Shown here piece after piece: positions 9,042 to 18,471 of a DNA stretch of 64,000 nt. The translations under genes and the position numbers were made by a program. This DNA comes from Alphaproteobacteria bacterium (GTDB lineage Bacteria; Pseudomonadota; Alphaproteobacteria; Rhizobiales; GCA-2746425), in the NCBI GenBank assembly GCA_024743215.1, contig JANSWZ010000005.1, positions 186,001 through 250,000 on the forward strand, read 5' to 3'. The notes beneath the pieces were generated by a model that was given only the letters and a program-made list of their open reading frames with translations, searched no databases and had not been told where the DNA came from. The number at the start of each line of letters is the position of its first letter. Positions within the stretch are counted from its first letter, which is position 1.

Positions 9042-9317
9042 ATTTTGATTTTTTGAAAATGTTCATTGTTGGGTCAAAGGCCTGAAAATTTATCCTGGCA
9101 GTTTTTGAAATTTCATCATTGGGGATATTCTGTGAATGATTTTTAATTCCCGTTTCCCACACTCTAATAACAGAAATAGAAAGAAATTAAGAAATTATTA
9201 GGGAATTTTTGGGGAGGGAAACCGCATAGGCCTATGCTAGTTACAGAGGCACAGAAGGATGGGTTTCGTGGTCTCATTTAGCTACGCAGTTAACATTTTT
9301 GCCGTATCGGATTATTT

Positions 9318-10352
9318 ATGAACAAACGCATGTTACAGGTTTTACGCAGTGGTCCGGATGATGAAGCCTTGTGGCCACCGCCCATCTGGATGATGCGTCA
9401 AGCTGGACGATACCTTCCCGAGTACAAGGAAACCAGAGCAGAAGCAGGGTCGTTTCTGGATTTATGTTATTCGCCAAAATTTGCAACAGAAGTCACGCTG
9501 CAACCCATTCGCCGGTTTGGATTTGATGCAGCCATTTTGTTTTCAGATATCCTCGTGATTCCTGATGCGTTGGGGCGACGCGTAACTTTTGAGCCTGGTG
9601 TTGGGCCAAGGTTGGATCCCATCAAGGTCAGTGAAATTGCTGAATTGACTGTCTCAAACGCTTTAGAACATTTGAAACCCGTCTTTCAGGCAGTGAATGA
9701 TATTCGTGCAGCCCTGCCCTCTGAAACAACCTTTTTGGGTTTCTGTGGCGCGCCTTGGACAGTTGCAACTTATATGGTTGCCGGGCGTGGAACACCTGAC
9801 CAGGCGCCGACACGTTTGTTTACACATCAACACCGTGCCGCATTCTTGAAATTGATCGACGTTTTAACGGATGTGTCGATTGATTATCTGTCAGCGCAAA
9901 TTGATGCAGGCGCTGATGCTGTGCAGGTATTCGACAGTTGGTCCGGCATTCTTGGCGAACCGGATTTCAATGATTTTTGTCTCAGGCCAATGAAACGGAT
10001 TGTGGAAGGCGTCAAATCTCGGCATCCCGACACGCCCATTATTGGTTTCCCGAAAGGTGCTTCGTTACATTATGAACACTATGTTCAGGAGACCGCTGTG
10101 GAGTGTGTCGGACTTGATTGGACTTTCCCGATGAAACTGGCACGTGAGCGTTTTGGCGCACAGGCTGTTCTTCAGGGAAATCTCGACCCGACACGTCTCG
10201 TAGCTGGAGGGGAAGCGCTTCGTGAAGGTGTTGCAACGATTTTGTCAGAGGCAAAAGGATCTCGATTTATCTTCAATCTGGGACATGGCATTACGCCGGA
10301 AACACCAATTGATCATGTCGCCGAGATGATAGAGCTGGTTCGAGCAGGTTAG
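9318..10352 (+). CDS. hemE: Uroporphyrinogen decarboxylase
   Basis: Removes four carboxyl groups from uroporphyrinogen III to give coproporphyrinogen III in heme synthesis. The N-terminal family signature PPIWMMRQAGRYLPEY is seen at about residues 18-33, and the second signature in FCGAPWTVATYMVAG. The conserved stretch DAVQVFDSW and the C-terminal FNLGHGITPETP are also present. Length 344 aa is normal. It is the first gene to the right of the proposed origin and is followed 5 nt later by hemJ, another heme gene, so the two are probably cotranscribed. Confidence 0.97.
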   Translation: MNKRMLQVLRSGPDDEALWPPPIWMMRQAGRYLPEYKETRAEAGSFLDLCYSPKFATEVTLQPIRRFGFDAAILFSDILVIPDALGRRVTFEPGVGPRLDPIKVSEIAELTVSNALEHLKPVFQAVNDIRAALPSETTFLGFCGAPWTVATYMVAGRGTPDQAPTRLFTHQHRAAFLKLIDVLTDVSIDYLSAQIDAGADAVQVFDSWSGILGEPDFNDFCLRPMKRIVEGVKSRHPDTPIIGFPKGASLHYEHYVQETAVECVGLDWTFPMKLARERFGAQAVLQGNLDPTRLVAGGEALREGVATILSEAKGSRFIFNLGHGITPETPIDHVAEMIELVRAG

Positions 10353-10357
10353 GATAG

Positions 10358-10789
10358 ATGTTGTATCTTTGGATCAAAGCTTTTCATATTCTGGCGGTCA
10401 TCTCCTGGATGGCGATGTTGCTCTATTTGCCTCGGTTGATGGTATATCATTGCAGCGCGTCAGCTGGGGGCCAACAGTCAGAAACCTTCAAGATTATGGA
10501 GAGGCGTTTGCTGCGAGGCATAGGCACGCCGGCAATGATGGTCAGTTGGGTATTGGGGCTCTATCTCGTGGCTGATGGTGGTTACTTGTCTGACGGGACT
10601 TTGTGGGCCCATCTGAAAATTTTGTTGGTAATCGTCATGTCCGTGCTTCATATGCGATTTGCCTGGCATGTGAAGCGGTTTGCGGCTGATGAAAACACAT
10701 ATTCCGAGCGTTATTTCCGGATTATGAATGAAGCACCTGCTGTCGTAATGGTGGCAATTGTGATTTTGGTTGTCGTCCGTCCGTTCTAG
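10358..10789 (+). CDS. hemJ: HemJ-type protoporphyrinogen IX oxidase (CopD-like membrane protein)
   Basis: Oxygen-independent-type protoporphyrinogen oxidase of many Proteobacteria and cyanobacteria, embedded in the inner membrane. The family N-terminus WIKAFHILAVISWMAMLLYLPRL carries the conserved His of the first helix. Four hydrophobic helices can be drawn, with a conserved charged stretch MRFAWHVKRFA before the last. The 143-aa length fits. It lies 5 nt downstream of hemE. No hemG or hemY is visible in the window, consistent with HemJ filling this step. Confidence 0.9.
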   Translation: MLYLWIKAFHILAVISWMAMLLYLPRLMVYHCSASAGGQQSETFKIMERRLLRGIGTPAMMVSWVLGLYLVADGGYLSDGTLWAHLKILLVIVMSVLHMRFAWHVKRFAADENTYSERYFRIMNEAPAVVMVAIVILVVVRPF

Positions 10790-11089
10790 ATCAAGACCAA
10801 TTGTCGGGAGAGCGTTTTACGCTGATCTGCAAAAAGCCCTTGTGATTTCCTACATTTATCGCTATCTGAGAGAAAACCTACCTTTAGCCCAGTTAGGGCG
10901 CTTTCAAAGACACAACAAAATGTTCTGCGTATTTCCCATCGTGGACAAAAAAGCGACTTAATTAGCTGAAACAGGCATTGTGCAGGGAATTGCATATTTA
11001 TCTGCTTCGCTTGTTTCGCTTCAAACTTTCACCAATCAATCATTTAACAGATATATGCGCGCTGGACGTGCAAGGATTTAAACAAACAC
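10790..11089. other. Leader region of rho
   Basis: A 300-bp gap between hemJ and rho with no convincing gene. It is rather A/T-rich. In E. coli, rho transcription is attenuated by Rho itself inside a long untranslated leader, and this gap could serve the same purpose. I could not identify a clear promoter or a T-run terminator here by eye. Confidence 0.4.
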
Positions 11090-12355
11090 ATGGCCGAGAT
11101 GAAGCTGTCTGATCTAAAACTGAAAAGCCCGACCGAATTGCTGATGCTTGCGGAACAGCATGAAATCGAAAATGCAAGCACGATGCGTAAACAGGAACTG
11201 ATGTTTGCGATTCTGAAGCAGCTCGCTGAAGAAGAAGTCGAAATCATTGGCGAGGGTGTTGTGGAGCTTTTGCAGGATGGCTTCGGTTTTCTCAGATCGC
11301 CACAGTCGAATTATCTGCCTGGTCCGGATGATATCTACATATCTCCGTCACAGATTCGCCGCTTCTCCCTCCGGACAGGAGATACTGTTGAAGGCCATAT
11401 CAGAAGCCCGAAAGATGGCGAACGCTATTTCGCGCTGTTGCGTGTCAACACCATCAACTTTGCAGATCCGGAAGAGGGTCGTCACAAAACCCACTTCGAT
11501 AATCTGACACCGCTCTATCCAGATGAGCGTTTCAACATGGAAATCGATGATCCAACGCGCAAGGATCTGTCTGGCCGCGTGATCGATCTGGTTGCGCCGC
11601 TTGGCAAAGGCCAACGTGCGTTGATTGTTGCGCCCCCGCGTACTGGTAAAACGGTTCTGCTGCAAAACATCGCCAATTCCATCGCTGCCAATCACCCAGA
11701 GTGTTATCTCATCGTGTTGTTGATTGATGAGCGCCCGGAAGAGGTGACAGATATGCAGCGCTCCGTGGATGGCGAAGTTATATCTTCCACATTTGATGAG
11801 CCGGCTTCACGACATGTTCAGGTTGCTGAAATGGTGATTGAAAAGGCCAAGCGCCTTGTTGAACATGGTCGTGATGTCGTGATTCTGCTGGATTCAATTA
11901 CGCGATTGGGCCGAGCGTATAATACGGTGGTTCCAAGCTCGGGTAAGGTATTGACCGGCGGTGTGGATGCAAATGCGTTGCAACGCCCAAAACGGTTCTT
12001 TGGTGCTGCTCGTAACATCGAAGAAGGTGGCTCATTGAGTATTATTGCGACAGCATTGATTGATACCGGCAGTCGCATGGATGAAGTTATCTTTGAAGAG
12101 TTCAAGGGGACTGGTAACTCCGAGCTGGTTCTGGATCGCAAGGTTGCAGACAAGCGGACCTTCCCATCCATGGACATTTTGAAATCCGGTACTCGGAAAG
12201 AGGATTTGTTGATGGGCAAGGCGGAGCTACAAAAAGTCTTCGTTCTGCGCCGCATTCTGTCTTCCATGGGTACGGTCGATGCCATCGAGTTCCTGTTGGA
12301 TAAGCTGAAACAGACCAAGTCAAATGATGACTTCTTTGATTCAATGAACACCTGA
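11090..12355 (+). CDS. rho: Transcription termination factor Rho
   Basis: Hexameric RNA helicase that ends transcription of untranslated RNA. The N-terminal Rho helix domain ([20 protein letters not shown]) is seen, then the cold-shock-like RNA-binding domain with [13 protein letters not shown]. The ATPase follows, with Walker [13 protein letters not shown], Walker [17 protein letters not shown] and the Q/R-loop region [20 protein letters not shown]. Its 421 aa is the normal length. It lies between heme genes and tRNA-modification genes, the standard alphaproteobacterial arrangement at the origin. Confidence 0.97.
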   Translation: MAEMKLSDLKLKSPTELLMLAEQHEIENASTMRKQELMFAILKQLAEEEVEIIGEGVVELLQDGFGFLRSPQSNYLPGPDDIYISPSQIRRFSLRTGDTVEGHIRSPKDGERYFALLRVNTINFADPEEGRHKTHFDNLTPLYPDERFNMEIDDPTRKDLSGRVIDLVAPLGKGQRALIVAPPRTGKTVLLQNIANSIAANHPECYLIVLLIDERPEEVTDMQRSVDGEVISSTFDEPASRHVQVAEMVIEKAKRLVEHGRDVVILLDSITRLGRAYNTVVPSSGKVLTGGVDANALQRPKRFFGAARNIEEGGSLSIIATALIDTGSRMDEVIFEEFKGTGNSELVLDRKVADKRTFPSMDILKSGTRKEDLLMGKAELQKVFVLRRILSSMGTVDAIEFLLDKLKQTKSNDDFFDSMNT

Positions 12356-12434
12356 TCCCAGGTCACCTTTTAAGGGTTCGATTCGTACCCGTAACCTTTA
12401 TTGGTTGATCTCGGGTTGAGGGTTGGATGAGACT

Positions 12435-13805
12435 ATGAACACACCAGCCTTGTTCACCGAGACAATTTTTGCTCTTGTCAGCGGCCAGACCCCAAGCGGT
12501 GTGGCCGTTGTGCGTGTCAGTGGACGGGATGCGCGGTCCGCATTGGATGTGTTTCACGTGAAACACCCTGAACCACGGCATGCGCAATTGTCTGTCCTGA
12601 CGGACGCAGACGGGCGGCCGCTGGATCAGGGACTTGTCTTCTGGTTTCCTGGCCCGGCCAGCTTTACCGGTGAAGATGTGGTGGAGTTTCATCTCCATGG
12701 CAGTGCGGCCGTACTGGATGCGGTTTTTCAACAGCTCGGCACTCTGCGCAACTGGCGTATGGCCGAGGCTGGTGAGTTTACCAGGCGGGCTTTTGAAAAC
12801 GGACGCATGGATCTGACCGAAGTCGAAGGGCTTGGTGATCTTCTCGCCGCACAGACGGAAGCACAGAGGCGGCAGGCTCTGAACCAGTATACCGGTTCCT
12901 TACGGATGCTGTATGATGGATGGAGACAAGCCTTGTTGTCTCTCAGAGCTGCTGTAGAAGCAGATTTTGATTTCTCAGATGAAGAAGATGTGCCGGGATC
13001 CGTCGCCGAATTCGTATCGGATGATGCATTGTCCTTATCCAGGCAGATTGAGGCCCATTTGAATGATGGGCGTCGGGGCGAAATTATCCGCAATGGATTA
13101 CGCGTTGTTTTGGTTGGATTGCCCAATGCTGGCAAAAGCAGCCTTTTGAACGCGTTGGCACAACGTGATGTCGCCATCGTCACTGATGTCCCAGGTACAA
13201 CGCGTGATGTCTTGTCTGTTTCTCTGAACCTCAATGATCAGTTGATAAACATTTCCGATACCGCCGGATTGCGGGACAGCGAAGATGTCGTGGAAATCGA
13301 GGGTATGCGCCGCGCAGAAGAAGCTGCACGGGGAGCGGATTTGATCCTGTCGCTGTGTCCTGCTGATCAACCTGGCTTTCATGTTGCTTTTCGGGATTCG
13401 GAAGAAGGTGACTTTCCCCCTGTCCTGAAGGTGCGCACAAAATGCGATCTTCTGGCGGACAGTTATTCCAGTGACAGCCCGCAGGATGGTGAAGATATTG
13501 ACGTTTCGGTTAAGGATGGGTCAGGGCTGGACAATCTGATGTCAGAACTCGCTCGATTCGGTTCCGTATCTATTGCGGGTCAAAGCGATGTTACCACCAA
13601 TCCACTTATCACTCGGGCGCGTCACAGACTTGCGTTGGAGAACTGCGTTCAATCCTTGCAGTCTGCGGGAGATGATCAGTTGCCTCTGGAAATTCGTGTT
13701 GAGTATCTCAGGACTGCTTCTGATTCGCTGGGTCAGATCCTTGGTCGCATTGACGTTGAAGACATTCTCGGCCATATCTTTTCTGAATTCTGTATTGGTA
13801 AGTAA
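12435..13805 (+). CDS. mnmE: tRNA modification GTPase MnmE (TrmE)
   Basis: With MnmG it installs the 5-carboxymethylaminomethyl group on U34 of several tRNAs. The N-terminal domain has TIFALVSGQTPSGVAVVRVSG. The embedded G domain shows GLPNAGKSSLLNAL (G1), the switch region DVPGTTRD and DTAGL (G3). The protein ends in CIGK, the invariant C-terminal Cys motif. I choose the ATG at 12435 (MNTPALFTETIFAL); a TTG four codons earlier is possible but less family-like. A perfect parS site lies inside the coding sequence (12550-12565) and is read as V-F-H-V-K-H. Confidence 0.96.
   Translation: MNTPALFTETIFALVSGQTPSGVAVVRVSGRDARSALDVFHVKHPEPRHAQLSVLTDADGRPLDQGLVFWFPGPASFTGEDVVEFHLHGSAAVLDAVFQQLGTLRNWRMAEAGEFTRRAFENGRMDLTEVEGLGDLLAAQTEAQRRQALNQYTGSLRMLYDGWRQALLSLRAAVEADFDFSDEEDVPGSVAEFVSDDALSLSRQIEAHLNDGRRGEIIRNGLRVVLVGLPNAGKSSLLNALAQRDVAIVTDVPGTTRDVLSVSLNLNDQLINISDTAGLRDSEDVVEIEGMRRAEEAARGADLILSLCPADQPGFHVAFRDSEEGDFPPVLKVRTKCDLLADSYSSDSPQDGEDIDVSVKDGSGLDNLMSELARFGSVSIAGQSDVTTNPLITRARHRLALENCVQSLQSAGDDQLPLEIRVEYLRTASDSLGQILGRIDVEDILGHIFSEFCIGK
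12550..12565. promoter_or_regulatory. parS: parS centromere site, perfect, inside mnmE
   Basis: TGTTTCACGTGAAACA is a 16/16 match to the bacterial parS consensus. It sits in the 5' part of mnmE about 3.2 kb right of the proposed origin. Placement of parS in the coding sequence of origin-proximal genes is common in Alphaproteobacteria. It should be loaded by the ParB encoded at 17380. Confidence 0.92.
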
Positions 13806-13895
13806 GAACCAAAATTGCGGCACTGGCCGTTGGTTCGCTATTCCTCGTGATGGTCAATTGAACCACCGGGTTGATTTGCAAGAGTAACTGTAAAC

Positions 13896-15749
13896 ATGCG
13901 CTTTGATGTTATTGTAATTGGCGGCGGCCATGCCGGCTGCGAAGCGGCAGCAGCCTCCGCTCGATTCGGAGCCGATACGGCTCTTGTCACTCATTCCTTT
14001 GAAACCATTGGGGCGATGTCGTGTAACCCGGCCATTGGCGGCCTGGGCAAAGGGCATCTCGTGCGGGAGATTGACGCTCTTGACGGGCTCATGGGCCGGG
14101 TTGCAGATGAGGCAGGAATTCAATTTCGTATGCTCAATCAGCGCAAGGGCCCGGCGGTCCAGGGACCAAGGGCCCAGATTGATCGCGCACTTTACAAAAA
14201 GGGCATGCAACGCGAAATCTCAGCGATATCCGGTTTGACCGTGGTTGAGGGGTCTGCTGAGGCCATTCTGACCGATGATGACGGAATTAGCGGGCTGCAG
14301 CTGGCTTCTGGCGAAACGCTGCACTGTGGCGCCCTTGTGATCACAACAGGCACATTCCTGCGGGGTCTCATCCATATGGGCGATGAGCGGATTGAAGCTG
14401 GACGTGTTGGCGAAGCTCCGTCTGTCGGTCTGGCGCATTCTTTTCTGTCCCACGGTTTCAAACTGGGGCGCCTGAAGACAGGCACTCCGCCCCGTCTGGA
14501 TGGTCGGACAATTGATTGGAACAAGGTGCAAGAACAGCCCGGCGATGATATTCCGGTTCCGTTTTCATTTCTGAACAATCGGATCACGACACCGCAGGTG
14601 CCTTGTCATCTAACACGGACGACAGCCGAAACTCATAAAATCATTGCCGATAATCTGGCGAAATCAGCCATGTATTCCGGAAACATCTCTGGTGTGGGGC
14701 CTCGTTATTGTCCTTCCATCGAGGATAAGGTTGTGCGCTTTGCTGAGCGGGATCATCATCAGATCTTCCTGGAGCCGGAAGGTCTTCATGACCATACGAT
14801 CTATCCGAATGGTATTTCCACGAGCCTGCCGCGGGATGTGCAGGATTTATATGTACGCAGCATTCCAGGCTTGGGAAAGGTTGACATCCTCCAGTATGGC
14901 TATGCCATTGAATATGATCACGTGGACCCACGTGAGTTGAAGCCCACGCTTGAAACCATTGCATTGCCCGGGCTCTATCTGGCCGGTCAGATCAATGGCA
15001 CCACCGGGTACGAGGAGGCTGGCGGGCAGGGTCTGATTGCGGGAATGAATGCGGCACGGCGTGCTGGCAGTTCGGACGAGATTATTTTTGACCGCTCCGA
15101 AGCCTATCTTGGCGTCATGACGGATGATCTGACAACACGAGGTGTCACCGAGCCCTATCGCATGTTTACCTCGCGTGCTGAGTATCGTCTCTCTCTTCGG
15201 GCTGACAATGCGGATCTACGCCTGACACCAAAAGGCCACGCCTGCGGTATCGTGGGTTCCAGCCGCTGGGATCAATTCAGTGAATGGCAGGCAGAGTTTG
15301 CTTCGGTGGTTGCGCATGCGAAGGCGGTAGAGGTGTTGCCGACTGCATTGGCTGGTGCAGGCATTAAGGTCAATCAGGATGGACGGCGTCGGGACTTGTT
15401 TGGTTTGCTGTCTTATCCAACCGTTTCCCTTGACGCGTTGGTGCCGTTCTGGCCGCAGATTTCCGATTTCAGCCCCCGACTGAAACAACAGCTTGAGACG
15501 GAAGCGCAGTATGCGGTTTATCTGGATCGCCAGCGCGCTGACATTCAAGCCTTCAAGCGGGATGAGCAGATCGAACTGCCGATGGATCTGGACTTCAGTA
15601 CATTGCCGGGCATTTCCAATGAAGTCTGCCAGAAGTTGACGGAAGCAAAACCGGCCACGCTGGGACAGGCTTCGCGTATCGAAGGGGTGACGCCTGCCGC
15701 TGTGACCCTGTTGTTGGCCTATGTCAAACGACGTGGCAACGCGGCTTGA
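13896..15749 (+). CDS. mnmG: tRNA uridine-5-carboxymethylaminomethyl(34) synthesis enzyme MnmG (GidA)
   Basis: FAD-dependent partner of MnmE in wobble-uridine modification. The dinucleotide fold is at the very N-terminus ([16 protein letters not shown]), followed by the signature [26 protein letters not shown] written here as two adjoining blocks ([13 protein letters not shown] and [11 protein letters not shown]). The second family signature [16 protein letters not shown] and the C-terminal domain are complete. The 617 aa is normal. A 90-nt gap separates it from mnmE, and rsmG follows 27 nt later. Confidence 0.96.
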   Translation: MRFDVIVIGGGHAGCEAAAASARFGADTALVTHSFETIGAMSCNPAIGGLGKGHLVREIDALDGLMGRVADEAGIQFRMLNQRKGPAVQGPRAQIDRALYKKGMQREISAISGLTVVEGSAEAILTDDDGISGLQLASGETLHCGALVITTGTFLRGLIHMGDERIEAGRVGEAPSVGLAHSFLSHGFKLGRLKTGTPPRLDGRTIDWNKVQEQPGDDIPVPFSFLNNRITTPQVPCHLTRTTAETHKIIADNLAKSAMYSGNISGVGPRYCPSIEDKVVRFAERDHHQIFLEPEGLHDHTIYPNGISTSLPRDVQDLYVRSIPGLGKVDILQYGYAIEYDHVDPRELKPTLETIALPGLYLAGQINGTTGYEEAGGQGLIAGMNAARRAGSSDEIIFDRSEAYLGVMTDDLTTRGVTEPYRMFTSRAEYRLSLRADNADLRLTPKGHACGIVGSSRWDQFSEWQAEFASVVAHAKAVEVLPTALAGAGIKVNQDGRRRDLFGLLSYPTVSLDALVPFWPQISDFSPRLKQQLETEAQYAVYLDRQRADIQAFKRDEQIELPMDLDFSTLPGISNEVCQKLTEAKPATLGQASRIEGVTPAAVTLLLAYVKRRGNAA

Positions 15750-15776
15750 TGATTTTATGATTGGTCGCAGTAAATA

Positions 15777-16433
15777 ATGTCTTCCTTGCAAGCAGACCGC
15801 GAGCGGTTTCAACGCCATTATGCCGTTCCCGCTGTCATCATGGAGCGGTTGGAAGTCTTTGCGGATTTGTTGAGGCATTGGCAGCGCGCGAAGAATCTTG
15901 TGTCAAATACGACATTGGATCAGTTTTGGTCCCGGCATGTGTTTGACTGCTATCAGTTGCTGCAGCTTGGACATGCAGGCGGTCATTGGGTCGATTTGGG
16001 CAGTGGCGCTGGCCTTCCCGGCCTTGTGATTGCGTTGGGCAGATGTGAATCCACAGAAAATTTGCAGCATGGATCAGTCACCCTGGTCGAGGCGAATGGT
16101 CGTAAATGTGCCTTCTTACGGGCTGTTTCACGTGAAACAAATGTGCCTGTCACTATCCTCAATAATCGAATCGAGTCCGTATCGATTGCGGATCTGCCTC
16201 ACAGACCGGACTATATCACCGCAAGAGCGCTGGCGCCTTTGGAAAAACTGACCGAATTGATGGTCCCATTGATGGCGCCAAAAACAGTGGCACTTGTCCA
16301 CAAGGGACAAGATTTTGCGTCTGAAATTGAAAAAGCATCTAAATATTGTGATTTCGATGTGATACAACACAAGAGTCAACTGGATAATCGCAGTGTGATT
16401 CTTGCTCTTTCGGGGTTGCGTTTACACACGTAG
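15777..16433 (+). CDS. rsmG: 16S rRNA (guanine-527-N7)-methyltransferase RsmG (GidB)
   Basis: Methylates G527 of 16S rRNA using S-adenosylmethionine; loss gives low-level streptomycin resistance in other bacteria. The SAM-binding motif is seen as WVDLGSGAGLPGLVIAL near residues 63-79, and the N-terminal helix pattern LLRHWQRAKNLVS is typical of the family. Its 218 aa is a normal length. A second perfect parS lies inside the gene (16124-16139) and is translated here as V-S-R-E-T, a different reading frame from the copy in mnmE. It is followed by parA after 60 nt. Confidence 0.95.
   Translation: MSSLQADRERFQRHYAVPAVIMERLEVFADLLRHWQRAKNLVSNTTLDQFWSRHVFDCYQLLQLGHAGGHWVDLGSGAGLPGLVIALGRCESTENLQHGSVTLVEANGRKCAFLRAVSRETNVPVTILNNRIESVSIADLPHRPDYITARALAPLEKLTELMVPLMAPKTVALVHKGQDFASEIEKASKYCDFDVIQHKSQLDNRSVILALSGLRLHT
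16124..16139. promoter_or_regulatory. parS: parS centromere site, perfect, inside rsmG
   Basis: TGTTTCACGTGAAACA, a 16/16 consensus match, inside the rsmG coding sequence and 370 bp upstream of parA. Together with 5837 and 12550 it makes a cluster of three sites within about 10.3 kb that brackets the proposed origin. Confidence 0.92.
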
Positions 16434-16493
16434 ATCGACCGAATGGCCTGATACAGCTGACGTGTATTTGCTTCTATTCTGGATGAGATAATC

Positions 16494-17360
16494 GTGTTGA
16501 TGGACCAACAAATCGCAAAAGACGACTCTGCCTCGGGGACACGGAATGCGTCACAGGCGCGCCCTCGGGTGCTCGCTCTGGCAAATCAGAAGGGTGGCGT
16601 GGGTAAAACCACGACTGCAATTAATCTTGGAACAGCGTTGGCCGCCATAGGCGAGCGCGTGTTGATCGTTGATCTTGATCCGCAAGGGAATGCCAGCACA
16701 GGGCTGGGCATTGATCGCAAAACCCGCAAATGCTCAACCTATGATGTATTGTGTGGCGACGTCACAATGGCAGAAGCTGCCATGCACACATCAGTGCCGC
16801 GTCTTGATGTTGCGCCCTCGACCCTGGACCTTCTGGGTCTTGAGTTGGAAATTGCGCAAATGCCGGATCGGACCCACAGACTGCGCAGCGCCATTGATGA
16901 TCTCAAGCTTGCTATCGGTGATGCTGATGAGCCTTACACCTATGTTCTGGTGGATTGTCCGCCCTCGCTGAACCTGCTGACCATCAACGCAATGACAGCT
17001 GCTGATGCTATTCTGGTGCCTTTGCAATGTGAATTCTTTGCTTTGGAAGGACTCAGCCAGTTGTTGACGACTGTCGAGCAGGTGCGGCGGACCTTGAACC
17101 CGGGTCTCTCAATCCATGGCGTGGTGCTGACCATGGTGGATGATCGCAACAATCTGTCGCATCAGGTGGCGGAGGATGTGCGTGCCCATATGGGCAGCAA
17201 GGTTTACAAGACAGTTATTCCGCGCAATGTGCGGGTGTCCGAAGCGCCTTCCTATGGCAAGCCGGTCTTGTTATACGACCTGAAATGTCGTGGCAGTCAG
17301 GCTTATATGAAGCTTGCTTCAGAAATCATTCAACGTGAGCGCACCCTGCGTGCGGCCTAA
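16494..17360 (+). CDS. parA: Chromosome partitioning ATPase ParA (Soj)
   Basis: Nucleoid-bound ATPase that moves ParB-parS complexes and thereby segregates the origin. The deviant Walker A is seen as NQKGGVGKTTTAINLG, followed by VDLDPQGNASTGLG and Walker B VLVDCPPSLNLLT. About 288 aa. The start is uncertain: GTG (16494), TTG (16497) and ATG (16500) follow each other. GGATGAG at 16481-16487 is well spaced for the GTG and somewhat far for the ATG. parB follows after 19 nt. Confidence 0.95.
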   Translation: MLMDQQIAKDDSASGTRNASQARPRVLALANQKGGVGKTTTAINLGTALAAIGERVLIVDLDPQGNASTGLGIDRKTRKCSTYDVLCGDVTMAEAAMHTSVPRLDVAPSTLDLLGLELEIAQMPDRTHRLRSAIDDLKLAIGDADEPYTYVLVDCPPSLNLLTINAMTAADAILVPLQCEFFALEGLSQLLTTVEQVRRTLNPGLSIHGVVLTMVDDRNNLSHQVAEDVRAHMGSKVYKTVIPRNVRVSEAPSYGKPVLLYDLKCRGSQAYMKLASEIIQRERTLRAA

Positions 17361-17379
17361 AAGCAAAAGAGCCCTTATC

Positions 17380-18276
17380 ATGGCGGACGATATTTCCAAA
17401 AAGCGGCTCGGTCGTGGTCTTGCAGCATTGCTGGGAGATGTGGATACGGATGCAGAAGCGGTTGAACGCGCACGTTCACAGCGCCGCGTGCCGATTGAAT
17501 TTGTCACGCCCAATCCCAACAATCCAAGGCGCAGCTTTGCCGTTGATGATCTGGAAGATCTGACCCGGTCCGTGCGTGAAAAGGGAATCGTTCAGCCCAT
17601 TCTCGTGCGGCCCCAACCTGGTCAGCCGGTGAGCGATAATCGCTATGAAATTATCGCAGGGGAACGTCGTTGGCGGGCGGCTCAGGCGGCAGGACTGCAT
17701 GAAATACCTGTTTTAATACAAGCGGTTAGCGACAAGGAAGCCCTGGAGCTGGCGATTGTCGAGAACGTCCAGCGCTCTGACCTCAACCCAATTGAGGAAG
17801 CGCGCGGTTATCAACAATTGCTGGACGGGTTCGACTATACCCAACAGGATCTTGCCACCGTTATTGGCAAAAGCCGCAGTCACGTTGCCAATACGCTGCG
17901 CCTTCTGAAATTGCCAGATGGCGTGCAAAAACTTCTTCAAGATGGTGAATTGACTGCCGGCCACGCCAAGATACTGGTGGCCGCAGATGATCCAGCGGCG
18001 CTTGCGAGCCAGATTGTCGATGGCAATATGAGTGTCCGTGCCGCGGAAACTCTGGCACGCAGTGCCGGTGACAGCCCAAAGGGGTCTGACTCATCACAGT
18101 CGAGTGCATCGGCTCTTGTAAAGGATGCAGATACGCAGGCGCTTGAAAACAGTCTGTCCGAGGTTCTGGGTTTACTGGTTGACCTGAGGCATAAGCCAAA
18201 CGGAACCGGTGAATTGCGCATCAAATACAAGACACTTGATCAGCTCGATTTCATTACAGCAAAGCTGAGAAGCTGA
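17380..18276 (+). CDS. parB: Chromosome partitioning protein ParB (Spo0J), CTP-dependent DNA clamp
   Basis: Binds parS and spreads as a CTP-dependent sliding clamp. It starts with KKRLGRGLAALLGD, the family N-terminus that contacts ParA. The N-domain has NPNNPRRSF, IVQPILVRP and the CTP-binding GERRWRAAQAAGL, then ENVQRSDLNPIEEARGY. The parS-reading helix-turn-helix is DLATVIGKSRSHVANTLRLL. The C-terminal dimerisation domain ends the protein. The start is the ATG at 17380 (298 aa); an upstream in-frame start would overlap parA and add unlike sequence. Three parS sites lie within 12 kb. Confidence 0.96.
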   Translation: MADDISKKRLGRGLAALLGDVDTDAEAVERARSQRRVPIEFVTPNPNNPRRSFAVDDLEDLTRSVREKGIVQPILVRPQPGQPVSDNRYEIIAGERRWRAAQAAGLHEIPVLIQAVSDKEALELAIVENVQRSDLNPIEEARGYQQLLDGFDYTQQDLATVIGKSRSHVANTLRLLKLPDGVQKLLQDGELTAGHAKILVAADDPAALASQIVDGNMSVRAAETLARSAGDSPKGSDSSQSSASALVKDADTQALENSLSEVLGLLVDLRHKPNGTGELRIKYKTLDQLDFITAKLRS

Positions 18277-18471
18277 TCTTTTGCTCCTGACGCCGTTCAA
18301 TTTGGTTTCCTGCAATCAAACAGCTTCTTAACGCTGATTTGCGGCGGCGCGTAATTGAATCATGATTCCGTCGTCAAACCCTTGTCCTTGTGGTAAAATG
18401 ACACCATATTGCATGTGAGTTTTACCCGGGGTTGCTCCTCCCATCCCTTGATCTGTTTTTAAGAGGATATA

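Larger units (their letters stand above)
8797..9317. other. oriC: Probable chromosomal replication origin (oriC)
   Basis: A 521-bp gene-free, AT-rich gap between the divergent PDRP gene and hemE, the classical position of the alphaproteobacterial origin. It contains a perfect DnaA box (TTATCCACA, 8994-9002), a one-mismatch box (ATATCCACA, 8803-8811), several two-mismatch boxes (for example near 9130 and 9153), a perfect CtrA-type site at 8900-8915 and a weaker one at 9026-9041. The stretch 9160-9215 is very A/T-rich and could be the unwinding element. A GANTC site (8835-8839) is present. Genes on both sides read away from it, and parS sites and parAB are close by. Function is inferred from synteny plus these motifs; no skew was calculated. 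Confidence 0.85.

Noticed and set aside
12346-12362. Small inverted repeat ACCTG-ATCC-CAGGT at the end of rho
   Set aside because: Stem of only 5 bp, contains the stop codon and has a weak T run; too poor for a terminator.
12423-12434. TTG start of mnmE four codons upstream
   Set aside because: The ATG at 12435 gives the family-typical N-terminus (short tail before TIFAL); the TTG is not needed.
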